A DNA stretch of 33,797 bases from NCBI GenBank assembly GCA_002454165.1, contig DKIG01000016.1, positions 1-33,797 on the forward strand, read 5' to 3'. Every line of letters starts with the position of its first letter. Within the stretch, counting starts at the first letter, position 1. This DNA is from Gammaproteobacteria bacterium UBA6724 (lineage in GTDB: Bacteria; Pseudomonadota; Gammaproteobacteria; Pseudomonadales; Azotimanducaceae). Positions 23,852 through 33,797 of the stretch are shown here, piece after piece. The position numbers and the translations under genes are program-made. The notes beneath the pieces are model-generated. The model was not told the DNA's origin, did no database searches, and saw only the letters and a list, made by a program, of their open reading frames with translations.

Positions 23852-25528
23852 ATGAGTTATCAGGTCTTAGCAAGAAAGTATCGCCCAGCGACCTTTCAGG
23901 AATTAGAGGGTCAAGAGCATGTGTTGCAAGCACTGATCAACGCCCTCAACAATAACCGATTACACCATGCCTACCTTTTCACTGGTACGCGGGGAGTCGG
24001 TAAGACCAGCATTGCGAGGATTCTCGCCAAATGTTTCAACTGTGAACAGGGCGTAACGGCCACGCCATGTGGTGAATGTGGTTCCTGTGTGGAAATTGCC
24101 TCCGGACGTAATGTGGATCTGCTGGAGATAGACGCCGCATCGCGCACTGGGGTCGATGACATGCGTGACCTGCTTGATAATGTCCAGTACATGCCGACTG
24201 TATCCCGGTTTAAGATATATTTGATTGATGAGGTCCACATGCTCTCCCGGAGCAGTTTCAACGCCATGTTAAAAACACTTGAGGAACCACCGGAGCACAT
24301 CAAATTCCTGTTTGCCACGACGGACCCTAAAAAATTACCTGTCACCGTCCTTTCCCGCTGTTTGCAATTTAACCTCAAAAACCTGTCGCCGGAGCAGATT
24401 GTGCATTACCTCGGGCAGGTGCTGGAGGTTGAATCCATACCTTTTGATGAGTCCGCTCTCTGGCAACTCGGACATGCCGCAGATGGCAGTATGAGGGACG
24501 CATTGAGTCTGACAGATCAGGCAATCTCCTTTGGTAGCAATCAGGTGAGGGAGAAGGAAGTGAGGCTGATGCTGGGCACCATTGGGCATCATGAAGTCTA
24601 TGAAATCATTGACACCATTGCAGTGGAAGACGGAGCAAGGCTGTTACAGAAGATAGCACACCTCGCCGAGTTTAGTCCCGACTATGCGGCACTGCTGAAC
24701 GATATTCTCGCTGTATTGCATCGGATTGCTATTGTGCATGCCGTGCCAGATGCGATTGACAATAGCCAGGGAGATCAGGAATTGATACTCGCCGCATCAA
24801 ATCTGCTTTCAGCCGAACAGGTGCAACTCCTCTATCAAATTGGCTTGATCGGACAACGGGACCTGCCGCTGGCACCGACCCAGCGAGTCGGTTTGGAAAT
24901 GATCCTGCTGAGAATGATGTCTTTTATACTGACGGAACCTGGACAGGCAAATAGCGTTCAAGTCCCTGATGCCAATGCTCCAACCACTTCTCCAACCGCT
25001 TCTCCAACGAAACCACCGCCTACTGATTCAACACAAGATAAGATAGCACCCTCAAACAAGGAAAAACCACCGACCCTGAACCCTGACTCCTGGTCAGATG
25101 TGCTTGAGCTTCTCAACTTGACCGGGGTGACCCATACTCTTGCCGCCAACTCTAGCCTGCGTCCTGCTCAGCCAAGGCAACAGAATGCCCAATACATCCT
25201 GGCAATGAACGAAGATCACGCCAGATTGTGGAACGCAAGCCATGAGCAGCGTATAGCAACCAGACTCAGTGATCTCTACGGACGTGAGGTTAGCCTCAGT
25301 GTTGAAGTGGGCAAGAGTGAAGCCAAAACTCCTGCCCAGCAACAAAAACGAATACACGAAAAAAATCTCGCACAAGCCATAGCAGACATAGGGAATGATC
25401 GGAAGGTACAAGCGTTGATAAAAAAATTTAATGGTAAACTTGATCCTGACAGCGTCGTACCCCTGCATCAGGAAGCTGTTGCAAGGGAACCGGAACAAGG
25501 CATAGCAAGCAACGCAGGAAAGGGTTAA
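23852..25528 (+). CDS. dnaX: DNA polymerase III tau subunit (clamp loader)
   Basis: This 558-residue clamp-loader ATPase starts MSYQVLARKYRPATFQELEGQEHV, as in E. coli. The Walker A is GTRGVGKTS (45-53), the four zinc cysteines are CFNCEQG…CGECGSC, and DEVHMLS and the sensor LSRCLQF follow. A Pro/Thr/Ser linker with a 12-bp duplication follows (24980-25003). The C-terminal alpha-binding domain is clearly conserved (HEKNLAQAIADI, KKFNGKLDPDSVVPL). I chose 23852 over the longer frame from 23759, whose extra residues do not resemble DnaX. No frameshift site is seen at the usual gamma position, but two A7 runs lie in the last domain. It is the first gene of a six-gene run. Confidence 0.96.
   Translation: MSYQVLARKYRPATFQELEGQEHVLQALINALNNNRLHHAYLFTGTRGVGKTSIARILAKCFNCEQGVTATPCGECGSCVEIASGRNVDLLEIDAASRTGVDDMRDLLDNVQYMPTVSRFKIYLIDEVHMLSRSSFNAMLKTLEEPPEHIKFLFATTDPKKLPVTVLSRCLQFNLKNLSPEQIVHYLGQVLEVESIPFDESALWQLGHAADGSMRDALSLTDQAISFGSNQVREKEVRLMLGTIGHHEVYEIIDTIAVEDGARLLQKIAHLAEFSPDYAALLNDILAVLHRIAIVHAVPDAIDNSQGDQELILAASNLLSAEQVQLLYQIGLIGQRDLPLAPTQRVGLEMILLRMMSFILTEPGQANSVQVPDANAPTTSPTASPTKPPPTDSTQDKIAPSNKEKPPTLNPDSWSDVLELLNLTGVTHTLAANSSLRPAQPRQQNAQYILAMNEDHARLWNASHEQRIATRLSDLYGREVSLSVEVGKSEAKTPAQQQKRIHEKNLAQAIADIGNDRKVQALIKKFNGKLDPDSVVPLHQEAVAREPEQGIASNAGKG
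24980..25003 (+). repeat. 12-bp tandem units in the dnaX linker
   Basis: CCAACCACTTCT is followed by CCAACCGCTTCT and a partial third copy (CCAACG), encoding repeats of the type TSPTASPT. It lies in the variable linker between the ATPase and the alpha-binding domain. Confidence 0.65.
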
Positions 25529-25530
25529 AA

Positions 25531-25863
25531 ATGAATTTGGAAAATGGCTTGGGCGAATTGATGAAACAAGCCCAGAAAATGCAGGAAAAGATGGCTAGAC
25601 TCCAGAAAGAAGCCGCGGGGGTGGAAGTCATTGGTGAGTCCGGGGCGGGCCTGGTCAAGGTGAAAATGACCGGCAGACATGACATCAAAAAAGTTGATAT
25701 AGATTCAAGTCTGTTAACGGAAGATAAGGAAGTTCTTGAAGACCTAATAGCGGCAGCGATGAACGACGCAGTCAAAAAATCTGAAAACAAACAGCAGGAA
25801 AAAATGTCAGAGATTACAGCCGGAATTCCTCTTCCTCCGGGATTCAAATTCCCCTTCTCATAA
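25531..25863 (+). CDS. ybaB: YbaB/EbfC nucleoid-associated protein
   Basis: This 110-residue DNA-binding protein belongs to a small family found between dnaX and recR. Typical features are the N-terminal helix with LMKQAQKMQEKMARLQKE, the strand VEVIGESGAGLVKVKMTGRHDIKKVDID, and the ending ITAGIPLPPGFKFPF. It starts two bases after the dnaX stop and abuts recR directly, so the three are co-translated. Confidence 0.95.
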   Translation: MNLENGLGELMKQAQKMQEKMARLQKEAAGVEVIGESGAGLVKVKMTGRHDIKKVDIDSSLLTEDKEVLEDLIAAAMNDAVKKSENKQQEKMSEITAGIPLPPGFKFPFS

Positions 25864-26475
25864 ATGATTGACTCTGTGCGTGACTCAGAACAACCACTGC
25901 TGGACCAGCTTACCGAGGCTTTTCGATGCTTGCCGGGTGTTGGTCCCAAGGGTGCCCAGCGGATGTCGTTACACCTGCTTGAGCGTGACCGTAGCGGCGG
26001 CAAACGGCTCGCCACCCTACTCAACGAGGCAATGGAGAGGATAGGTAACTGTCAATCCTGTCGAAACCTTTGTGAAGAAGACCTCTGCAACATCTGTCGC
26101 AACACGGGCAGGGAAACCACAACCCTCTGCATTGTGGAATCCCCCGCAGACCTTATTGCGATTGAACAGTCCGCCTGCTATCGCGGCAAGTATTTCGTAT
26201 TGATGGGGACCCTCTCGCCCATTGAAGGCATAGGTCCTGAGGAAATTGGCATAGATCAATTATTGTCGCGCTGTAAGGCAGGCGTTGAGGAGTTGATCCT
26301 CGCTGTATCCTCAACGGTGGAAGGGGAAGCAACGGCACATTACATCGCAGAGTCGGTGCGCCCTCTTGGCATTAGTATCACGAGAATCGCTCAGGGCATC
26401 CCGCTTGGCGGGGAACTGGAATTCATTGATGGCAACACCCTGGCACATGCGATTGAAGGGAGAAAAGGTATCTAG
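25864..26475 (+). CDS. recR: Recombination mediator RecR
   Basis: RecR acts with RecF and RecO to load RecA at gaps. It has 203 residues, the normal size. An N-terminal helix-hairpin-helix (CLPGVGPKGAQRMSLHLL), a four-cysteine zinc finger (CQSCRNLCEEDLCNIC) and a Toprim domain (LCIVESPADLIAIE) are seen, then the C-terminal ITRIAQGIPLGGELEFIDGNTL. Its ATG follows the ybaB stop with no gap. Confidence 0.97.
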   Translation: MIDSVRDSEQPLLDQLTEAFRCLPGVGPKGAQRMSLHLLERDRSGGKRLATLLNEAMERIGNCQSCRNLCEEDLCNICRNTGRETTTLCIVESPADLIAIEQSACYRGKYFVLMGTLSPIEGIGPEEIGIDQLLSRCKAGVEELILAVSSTVEGEATAHYIAESVRPLGISITRIAQGIPLGGELEFIDGNTLAHAIEGRKGI

Positions 26476-26476
26476 C

Positions 26477-27673
26477 ATGTCTGTTCAAAACGGGTCATCG
26501 CAAGATATGTCACTTAATAAATCGTCACTTAATGAATCGTCACCAGAACCATCCTGGCAATATATCGACACAGATACCCAGTTGGTGGAGGTGCAACATG
26601 CCTGCAAGGATACTGATGTCATTACAGTGGACACCGAGTTTGTCCGCGACACCACCTACTACCCGAACATTGGCTTGGTGCAGATCTACAATGGTCAGGA
26701 CTGCTTCCTGATTGATGTGCCGACAATCAACGATCCCACTCCGCTGGTAGAATTGCTGACAGATACCGATCTGCTCAAAGTGCTACACGCCTGTTCTGAA
26801 GATATGGAAGTGTTGCAGTTTTGCTTCGGCGTTATACCTGCACCTCTATTTGATACGCAAATTGCAGCGGCTATGCTTGGCATAGGCTTTTCCGTCAGTT
26901 ATCAGTCCTTGGTGGAGCATCACTTATCCGTTTCTCTCCAGAAGGATCAGACAAGATCAAACTGGTTACAACGACCTCTTTCACCCAGGCAGTTGAACTA
27001 TGCGGCACTGGATGTGATTCATCTACTCCAGGTCTATAAAAAGCAACGGACGGAACTTGAAGCCAGGGCCAGGTTGCAATGGGTTGAGGATGAGTCCCGG
27101 TTACTCGGCAGGAATATGGCGACTCAAATACCTCCAGAGGAATACTACAAGAAGATCAGGGGACTCTGGTTGCTGGACAGACGGCAACTCAATACTATGA
27201 AAGTGCTTTGTGCTTGGCGAGAAGAGACAGCCCGTGCCAAAAACATTCCGCGTAACAGGGTGGTCGATCAAAAAGTACTCATTGATATCATCAGGAGCAA
27301 CCCCACCAGCAAACAGGCACTGGCACTGAATATGACATCACGGCAAATAAGAAAGTATGGAGACAAAATTTTATCTCTCTTGACAGAATCTCAAAGGATA
27401 TCTTTGGATGAGTGCCCTGAACTGGTAGCAAAACCCAACGCATCATTGGATAAAAAGTTGCTCAGACGACTTGGACAAGTGGTCCAGGAACAAGCACGCA
27501 CCCTCTGTATTGCGCCAGAACTGCTAACGAAAAAACGCCACCTGGAGAAACTCCTCAGATCCGCAGACGGTCATGGCGGCTACCAGTTGCCAGCCGAGTT
27601 AAGTGGTTGGCGTGAGACAGTCATTGGTGATGAACTGCTCCGTACCCTGGCGGAGGATTGTGCCGATGGCTGA
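26477..27673 (+). CDS. rnd: Ribonuclease D
   Basis: This 398-residue 3'-5' exoribonuclease matures tRNA 3' ends. It is a DEDDy exonuclease, with Asp52 and Glu54 in TVDTEFVRDTTYYP, HACSEDMEVL and FDTQIAAAMLG, then YAALDVIHLLQVY. Two HRDC regions follow. The start ATG 26477 is one base after the recR stop. An ATG at 26507 is possible. The N-terminal residues before the exonuclease are Ser/Asn-rich and hold a 15-bp duplication (26510-26539). The stop overlaps the next gene by 8 bases. Confidence 0.93.
   Translation: MSVQNGSSQDMSLNKSSLNESSPEPSWQYIDTDTQLVEVQHACKDTDVITVDTEFVRDTTYYPNIGLVQIYNGQDCFLIDVPTINDPTPLVELLTDTDLLKVLHACSEDMEVLQFCFGVIPAPLFDTQIAAAMLGIGFSVSYQSLVEHHLSVSLQKDQTRSNWLQRPLSPRQLNYAALDVIHLLQVYKKQRTELEARARLQWVEDESRLLGRNMATQIPPEEYYKKIRGLWLLDRRQLNTMKVLCAWREETARAKNIPRNRVVDQKVLIDIIRSNPTSKQALALNMTSRQIRKYGDKILSLLTESQRISLDECPELVAKPNASLDKKLLRRLGQVVQEQARTLCIAPELLTKKRHLEKLLRSADGHGGYQLPAELSGWRETVIGDELLRTLAEDCADG
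26510..26539 (+). repeat. 15-bp tandem duplication at the start of rnd
   Basis: TCACTTAATAAATCG is followed by TCACTTAATGAATCG, encoding SLNKS-SLNES. It extends the non-conserved N-terminus of RNase D. Confidence 0.65.
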
Positions 27674-28100
27674 ATTCTGGAAGGAAAAGTCCCTGTCTGA
27701 CATGAACGAAGCAGAATGGGAGTCAGTGTGTGACGGCTGTGCGCGTTGTTGCCTGCACAAACTGGTTGAATCTGAAAAGGTTTACTACACGGCGGTCGCA
27801 TGTCGCTTCCTGGCAGAAGATGAGTGTCGCTGCACCGAGTATTCCCGGCGCACGGAGCTGGTTCCAAATTGCGTTCAACTCACACCCGCCCGGGCACATG
27901 ACTACGGCTGGCTACCAAAGTCTTGCGGCTATCGCACCCTGGCTGAAGGCCGTGACCTGGCATGGTGGCATCCGCTGGTATCTGGTAGCAAAGATACGGT
28001 TCACGAAGCGGGAATATCGGTGCGGGGCAAATGCGTATCGGATAATTTTGTACATTCGGACAATCCCGAAGAGCAGATCATCACTTGGGTTGAGCACTAG
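27666..28100 (+). CDS. YcgN-family cysteine-cluster protein
   Basis: This 144-residue protein of the YcgN/UPF0260 family, in the wider CxxCxxCC zinc- or iron-cluster group, has no assigned reaction. Cysteines are CDGCARCC near the N-terminus, then ACRFL, CRCTEY, CVQL, SCGYR and KCVSD. ATG 27666 overlaps the rnd stop by eight bases and gives the family start FWKEKSLSDMNEAEWESVCDG. The rnd–ycgN pairing is common in gammaproteobacteria. Confidence 0.9.
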   Translation: MAEFWKEKSLSDMNEAEWESVCDGCARCCLHKLVESEKVYYTAVACRFLAEDECRCTEYSRRTELVPNCVQLTPARAHDYGWLPKSCGYRTLAEGRDLAWWHPLVSGSKDTVHEAGISVRGKCVSDNFVHSDNPEEQIITWVEH

Positions 28101-28430
28101 ATGAACGACTGGCTCACTGAATATCAGTATGTCATTGCCTGGACAATCTATCTTGCCAGTGGCGCAATCCTCTGTACCTTCTGGTGGAAAATAACGAGGA
28201 AACTACAACATCCAGGCTGGTGCGACCTGCTGCGCGGCATTGCCCTGGTACTGATATTCACTCCCTCCTACTCAAGCGGAAACCATGAACACTATGCTCC
28301 CGCTAGCCTGGTGACCCTGATGGATCTACTACTAGATAGCCCGGGAAGCAACCTGTCGGCAGTGTTGATGTTGTTATTTGCGAGCGCATTGATGCTGGCG
28401 GTGTTGCTCCTGAGACACTTAAAGCATTGA
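28101..28430 (+). CDS. Small integral membrane protein of unknown function
   Basis: This 109-residue protein has three probable membrane segments: VIAWTIYLASGAILCTFWW (about 11-29), LLRGIALVLIFTPSY (43-57) and AVLMLLFASALMLAVLLL (86-104). I do not recognise it with certainty. It starts immediately after the ycgN stop, so it is the last gene of the dnaX run. A short membrane gene of this kind is often found after ycgN in Pseudomonas relatives. Confidence 0.75.
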   Translation: MNDWLTEYQYVIAWTIYLASGAILCTFWWKITRKLQHPGWCDLLRGIALVLIFTPSYSSGNHEHYAPASLVTLMDLLLDSPGSNLSAVLMLLFASALMLAVLLLRHLKH

Positions 28431-28447
28431 TCCTGTAAATATAAACC

Positions 28448-28467
28448 TCAGTAAAAATTTCTACTGG
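28448..28467. terminator. Weak hairpin between the dnaX operon and tRNA-Phe
   Basis: TCAGTA and TACTGG pair around an AT-rich loop. On the minus strand, AGGTTTATATTT follows, so it could end tRNA-Phe transcription. The stem is short and the T-run imperfect. Confidence 0.3.
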
Positions 28468-28486
28468 GCACGACTTGCAAAGATGA

Positions 28487-28562
28487 TGGTGGCCAGAGGT
28501 GGAATTGAACCACCGACACGGGGATTTTCAGTCCCCTGCTCTACCGACTGAGCTATCTGGCC
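28487..28562 (-). tRNA. tRNA-Phe (anticodon GAA)
   Basis: On the minus strand the 76 bases fold into a full cloverleaf. The acceptor GGCCAGA pairs with TCTGGCC, the D arm is GCTC…GAGC, and the anticodon stem is GGGGA/TCCCC with loop CTGAAAA. The T arm is GGTGG-TTCAATT-CCACC, followed by discriminator A and encoded CCA. It reads UUC and UUU codons. It lies immediately downstream of the decayed end of the S8 array. I saw no repeat of its 3' end in the window, so an integrated element is not supported. Confidence 0.97.
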
Positions 28563-28667
28563 CTGCAGGTGCCTGTTGACAGACTTGCTTATGGGTGGTG
28601 GTGACGAACGCAGATCTGGCAATACCCGACGAGAAGGGTGGTATTAAACCCGGAGGCTTATAGCCAG

Positions 28668-28735
28668 TCAAGGAAGAGTCTTTTCCCGCCCGCAGAAACT
28701 GCTGAGGACGCCGACTGGGATGCAGGTAAACAATT

Positions 28736-28739
<4 letters not shown>
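28668..28739 (-). pseudogene. Decayed 5' remnant of the 204-residue small gene
   Basis: Beyond the stop of the fused S8 gene, the DNA reads a start codon overlapping that stop as ATGA and a short frame beginning MKLFTCIPVGVLSS, ending after 23 codons. The intact gene at 31600-32214 begins MKFLAYIAVGVLLL with the same ATGA overlap, and about 31 of the first 36 bases agree. After that the similarity stops. This shows that the S8 gene plus small gene was duplicated as a unit and that this second small gene was lost. Confidence 0.75.
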
Positions 28740-31555
<2,816 letters not shown>

Positions 31556-31599
31556 GAGTCGTTATCGCCCTGTGATGACGGATATGGCAGGAGACGTTC

Positions 31600-32214
31600 T
31601 TAGAATTTATGGGTATAAACGACTTGATAATAGTATTCTAACGCATGCCGTCGCGGACGAAAATCCGACCATGCCGTTAGGCTACGACAATAATATTGCC
31701 GATCATAGTCATCGCGGCACGCCTTATGTGTGATCCGTCCGCCGAGCCAGCCGCCCGCGACAAGGGTAAAATACTTCGCTTGCCCAACTTGCATGCTTCG
31801 GGCATAGCCGATAAACAAGGCCGGACGGATGGTCATTTTCTTTGCCCGATAACCACTGTCAATGCCAATTGAAATAATCTCTCCTGCTTTGCGCCCGGCG
31901 TAATGCAACACCATATTGAGGCGCACAGCATCCGGTGTATAAAACTCCGACACATCATAGTCGCCGTCATTATAAGACGAGGCTCGCTTAGGGCGTTGCA
32001 TGAGTCGTTCGCCATCCGCCAAACTAATCACGGCGTGGTCGTCGTCAGTGATTCGCAATGTGCTGACCCAGGGCTGGGCCGGCGTGACATTTTGTTGTTT
32101 TGCCGCCAGGGCGATGGTAGCCATGGCGTTGCCGTCATCCATCGCTGCTACCGACCTGGCTATATTAGATAGCAAGAGGAGGACGCCGACTGCGATGTAG
32201 GCAAGAAATTTCAT
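31600..32214 (-). CDS. Secreted protein of unknown function coupled to the S8 genes
   Basis: This 204-residue protein has a clear signal peptide (FLAYIAVGVLLLLSNIARSVAA). The mature part is rich in aromatic and charged residues and seems to be beta-strand. It ends in LEYYYQVVYTHKF, and a terminal Phe is typical of outer-membrane beta-barrels, though the protein is small for one. I do not recognise a family. Its ATG overlaps the stop of the upstream S8 gene by four bases (ATGA), and the second S8 gene follows after 44 bases. The conserved coupling, seen again in the remnant at 28668, suggests that its product works with the S8 protein, for example as an export aid, anchor or inhibitor. Confidence 0.75.
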   Translation of the reverse strand: MKFLAYIAVGVLLLLSNIARSVAAMDDGNAMATIALAAKQQNVTPAQPWVSTLRITDDDHAVISLADGERLMQRPKRASSYNDGDYDVSEFYTPDAVRLNMVLHYAGRKAGEIISIGIDSGYRAKKMTIRPALFIGYARSMQVGQAKYFTLVAGGWLGGRITHKACRDDYDRQYYCRSLTAWSDFRPRRHALEYYYQVVYTHKF

Positions 32215-33797
32215 TGTAATTTACCAATCGGCGACAGGGCATCAAGTATGTCCACCCGTCCTTGTCCGTATTGCGAGGTAGCACAATTCGGATAACACGC
32301 CAGTCCCTCGTAGGTCGCAGTATCAAGTAAGATTCTTGCAGTTTGCGCGCCGTTAAGATCCGGGAACTTTTGCCGGACTAAAGCCGCAAAGCCAGCGACT
32401 CGCGCCGCGGCGTATTCAGTACCTGCGTGACTCCCGGAACTCCGATAATGGGCGGGACATGTGCTAATCCTCCAGCCACCGCATAACACCACAGACCCAT
32501 CCCCGGCGAAGGGTGAGCCGCCGTATTCCACCAAAAAATTCGCTTGATATACAGTACCATTGCCGGGGTAGTTGCTGTACTCGGGAATCTCTGCACGGTC
32601 GTGCTGGGCGTACCTATTCAAGGCACCGACAACCAGGATCCGGTGAGTTATAGAGTCTTCCAGATAATCCAGCATCAGCCCAGAGATCTCGCCGGGGTGA
32701 GAGATGGGGCGCTTCCTATTGCCTGCCGGTTGAACATAGACTGCGTCTCTGAGGTCTATGTCTGGATAGGTATAACTCCGCCCGGTTAGATATCGTAATA
32801 TATCCGTATTTAGTTTTTCCTGCTGGATTTCACGCAACTCAGCGGACCTGATGGGATAGGGCTTGCCCGTTCGCGGGTTAAGCACAGCCATCGGATTATT
32901 TGGGTCAAACAAATCTATGCTAGGAAGATTACGTACACTGACGACATCAAGCCATTTGACGACTTCAATCCTGGTCTCTATATATTGGATAGCACCAGTG
33001 TCGTCGCTCATGCGGCGCACGCTGATATCGCCGCCGGGTACGAAGTCTGACTCCAAGGCATAATAGTTAGCGGCGGGCGCGATGCTGAGCGCCGAGGCGG
33101 TGTGCATATAACCGCGAACACTGCCGTAGAGATTCCAATAAGACGAGCCGAAAACATCATAGATTAATATGTTCACGCCGCTGCCGGTCCAACCGTCACG
33201 CCATGCCCTACGCACATCCTGTGGCACAAGATCCATAGACAAGGGTATCGTAGCACCTTGACGGGCGCCCGTACCTTCCAGGCGGCGGTGTAACAAATTG
33301 ATACCCGCATGATAAATAAACCTATCGGCATCCAGGATATTCGCCACATCGCCATCCGCGTTGGTATAACAGCCGGCGGGATTCTCCTCAAGCACGCAAC
33401 CGGCCATGAAGTAGGGATCTTTTGTGCCGATGCCTGCATCTGGAATCAGGCTGTCGGCTATGTCGAGTAGCACTGATGGCGGCGGTGGCGGCGGCGGACA
33501 GGTGTCGGTGCTACCTACAAGTATTGAGCTGCCATCTAAACATAGTTGAATGATTAACGGCGCCGGTGGCGGCGGACAGGGGTCACCTACAAGTACCACG
33601 ACGCCACCTGAACATACTTGAATGTTTGGCGGCGGCGGGGACGACGGCGGGGACGACGGCGGAGGTGGCGGTGGCGGCGGATCCGGTGACGGCGGTGGCG
33701 GACAGGTGTCACCTACAGGTATCACGCTACCATTTGAACATGTTTGAGTGCTTGGTGGCGGCGGCGGACAGGGGTCACCTACAGGTATCACGCTGCC
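32211..33797 (-). CDS. Subtilase-fold protein with repeated Cys/Pro modules, triad lost; 5' end outside the window
   Basis: At least 528 residues are visible and the frame is open to the window edge, where it reads GSVIPVGDPCPPPP. The N-terminal visible part is a series of modules of the form C-xxG-xxI-x-VG-x-CPPPP joined by proline stretches. The S8 domain follows from about DSLIPDAGIGTKDPYF. It keeps the catalytic Asp position (ILIYDVFG) and AGN. However, His becomes Arg (SVRGYMH) and the nucleophile Ser becomes Glu (AGTEYAAARVAG), so it is predicted inactive. It ends SPIGKLQ, and its stop overlaps the start of the 204-residue gene. By analogy with the 28736 gene a lipoprotein signal is likely beyond the edge. 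Confidence 0.85.
   Translation of the reverse strand, partial: GSVIPVGDPCPPPPPSTQTCSNGSVIPVGDTCPPPPSPDPPPPPPPPSSPPSSPPPPNIQVCSGGVVVLVGDPCPPPPAPLIIQLCLDGSSILVGSTDTCPPPPPPPSVLLDIADSLIPDAGIGTKDPYFMAGCVLEENPAGCYTNADGDVANILDADRFIYHAGINLLHRRLEGTGARQGATIPLSMDLVPQDVRRAWRDGWTGSGVNILIYDVFGSSYWNLYGSVRGYMHTASALSIAPAANYYALESDFVPGGDISVRRMSDDTGAIQYIETRIEVVKWLDVVSVRNLPSIDLFDPNNPMAVLNPRTGKPYPIRSAELREIQQEKLNTDILRYLTGRSYTYPDIDLRDAVYVQPAGNRKRPISHPGEISGLMLDYLEDSITHRILVVGALNRYAQHDRAEIPEYSNYPGNGTVYQANFLVEYGGSPFAGDGSVVLCGGWRISTCPAHYRSSGSHAGTEYAAARVAGFAALVRQKFPDLNGAQTARILLDTATYEGLACYPNCATSQYGQGRVDILDALSPIGKLQ
32214..33468 (-). repeat. S8 domain copy A (His and Ser lost)
   Basis: This is the first homologous unit of the array. 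Strong similarity to copies B and C extends through protein and DNA, most clearly at the 3' end from about 32215 to 32275. Confidence 0.85.
33495..33797 (-). repeat. Array of Cys/Pro modules
   Basis: Four copies of a DNA segment that begins GGACAGG on the plus strand start near 33496, 33573, 33700 and 33767. A fifth copy in the other S8 gene is near 31345. Each encodes C-xxG-xxI-x-VG-x-CPPPP, with proline tracts of differing length between. The array runs off the window edge. Confidence 0.75.
33637..33660 (-). repeat. Perfect 12-bp duplication in the proline linker
   Basis: GGGGACGACGGC occurs twice in a row on the plus strand, encoding the repeat PPSSPPSS-type on the minus strand. It is another member of the 12-bp set. 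Confidence 0.65.

Overview
The window comes from a free-living or loosely host-associated gammaproteobacterium of moderate GC. I cannot place it more precisely. The evidence is the gene neighbourhoods: glnA–DUF4124–ntrB–ntrC followed by convergent secB and a rhodanese; divergent pspF/pspABC; and dnaX–ybaB–recR–rnd–ycgN. The single tRNA gene has a genome-encoded CCA, as is usual in this class.

Layout. At 1-3111 is a TonB-dependent receptor whose start codon, ribosome site and signal peptide are separated by a run of 15 G residues. As given, the frame is broken; 14 or 17 G would restore it. At 3214-8099 (minus) dnaE is followed directly by tilS. At 8182-12552 (minus) are an RND efflux adaptor and its permease. 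At 12836-14020 is a FAD monooxygenase. At 14039-18894 is the nitrogen-control cluster: a consensus sigma-54 promoter, glnA, a DUF4124 protein, a near-perfect NtrC box, ntrB and ntrC. At 18911-19909 (minus) are a rhodanese and secB, without grxC. At 20062-23052 is the phage-shock system, with pspF divergent from pspABC. At 23074-23784 (minus) is a glycerophosphodiester phosphodiesterase. At 23852-28430 is a tight six-gene run: dnaX, ybaB, recR, rnd, ycgN and a small membrane protein. A tRNA-Phe lies on the minus strand at 28487-28562.

The last 5 kb (28668-33797, minus) is the least ordinary part. It is a tandemly duplicated family of subtilase-fold (S8) proteins with long proline-rich linkers. 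Three homologous S8 domains are visible. One gene encodes a lipoprotein with two of them fused; the other is cut by the window edge. Between the two genes is a 204-residue secreted protein of unknown function, start-stop coupled to the upstream S8 gene. A decayed 5' copy of that small gene sits, with the same coupling, after the second S8 gene. Only the last S8 domain keeps the Asp/His/Ser triad. The other two have lost catalytic residues but keep the fold motifs, so this looks like a duplicating protease/pseudoprotease system for the cell surface.

Across the whole window there are unusually many short tandem duplications with a 12-bp unit, in coding and non-coding DNA. Together with the poly-G tract and proline-codon tracts, this suggests a genome rich in slippage-prone sequence. 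I worked by reading only; no similarity search was run.
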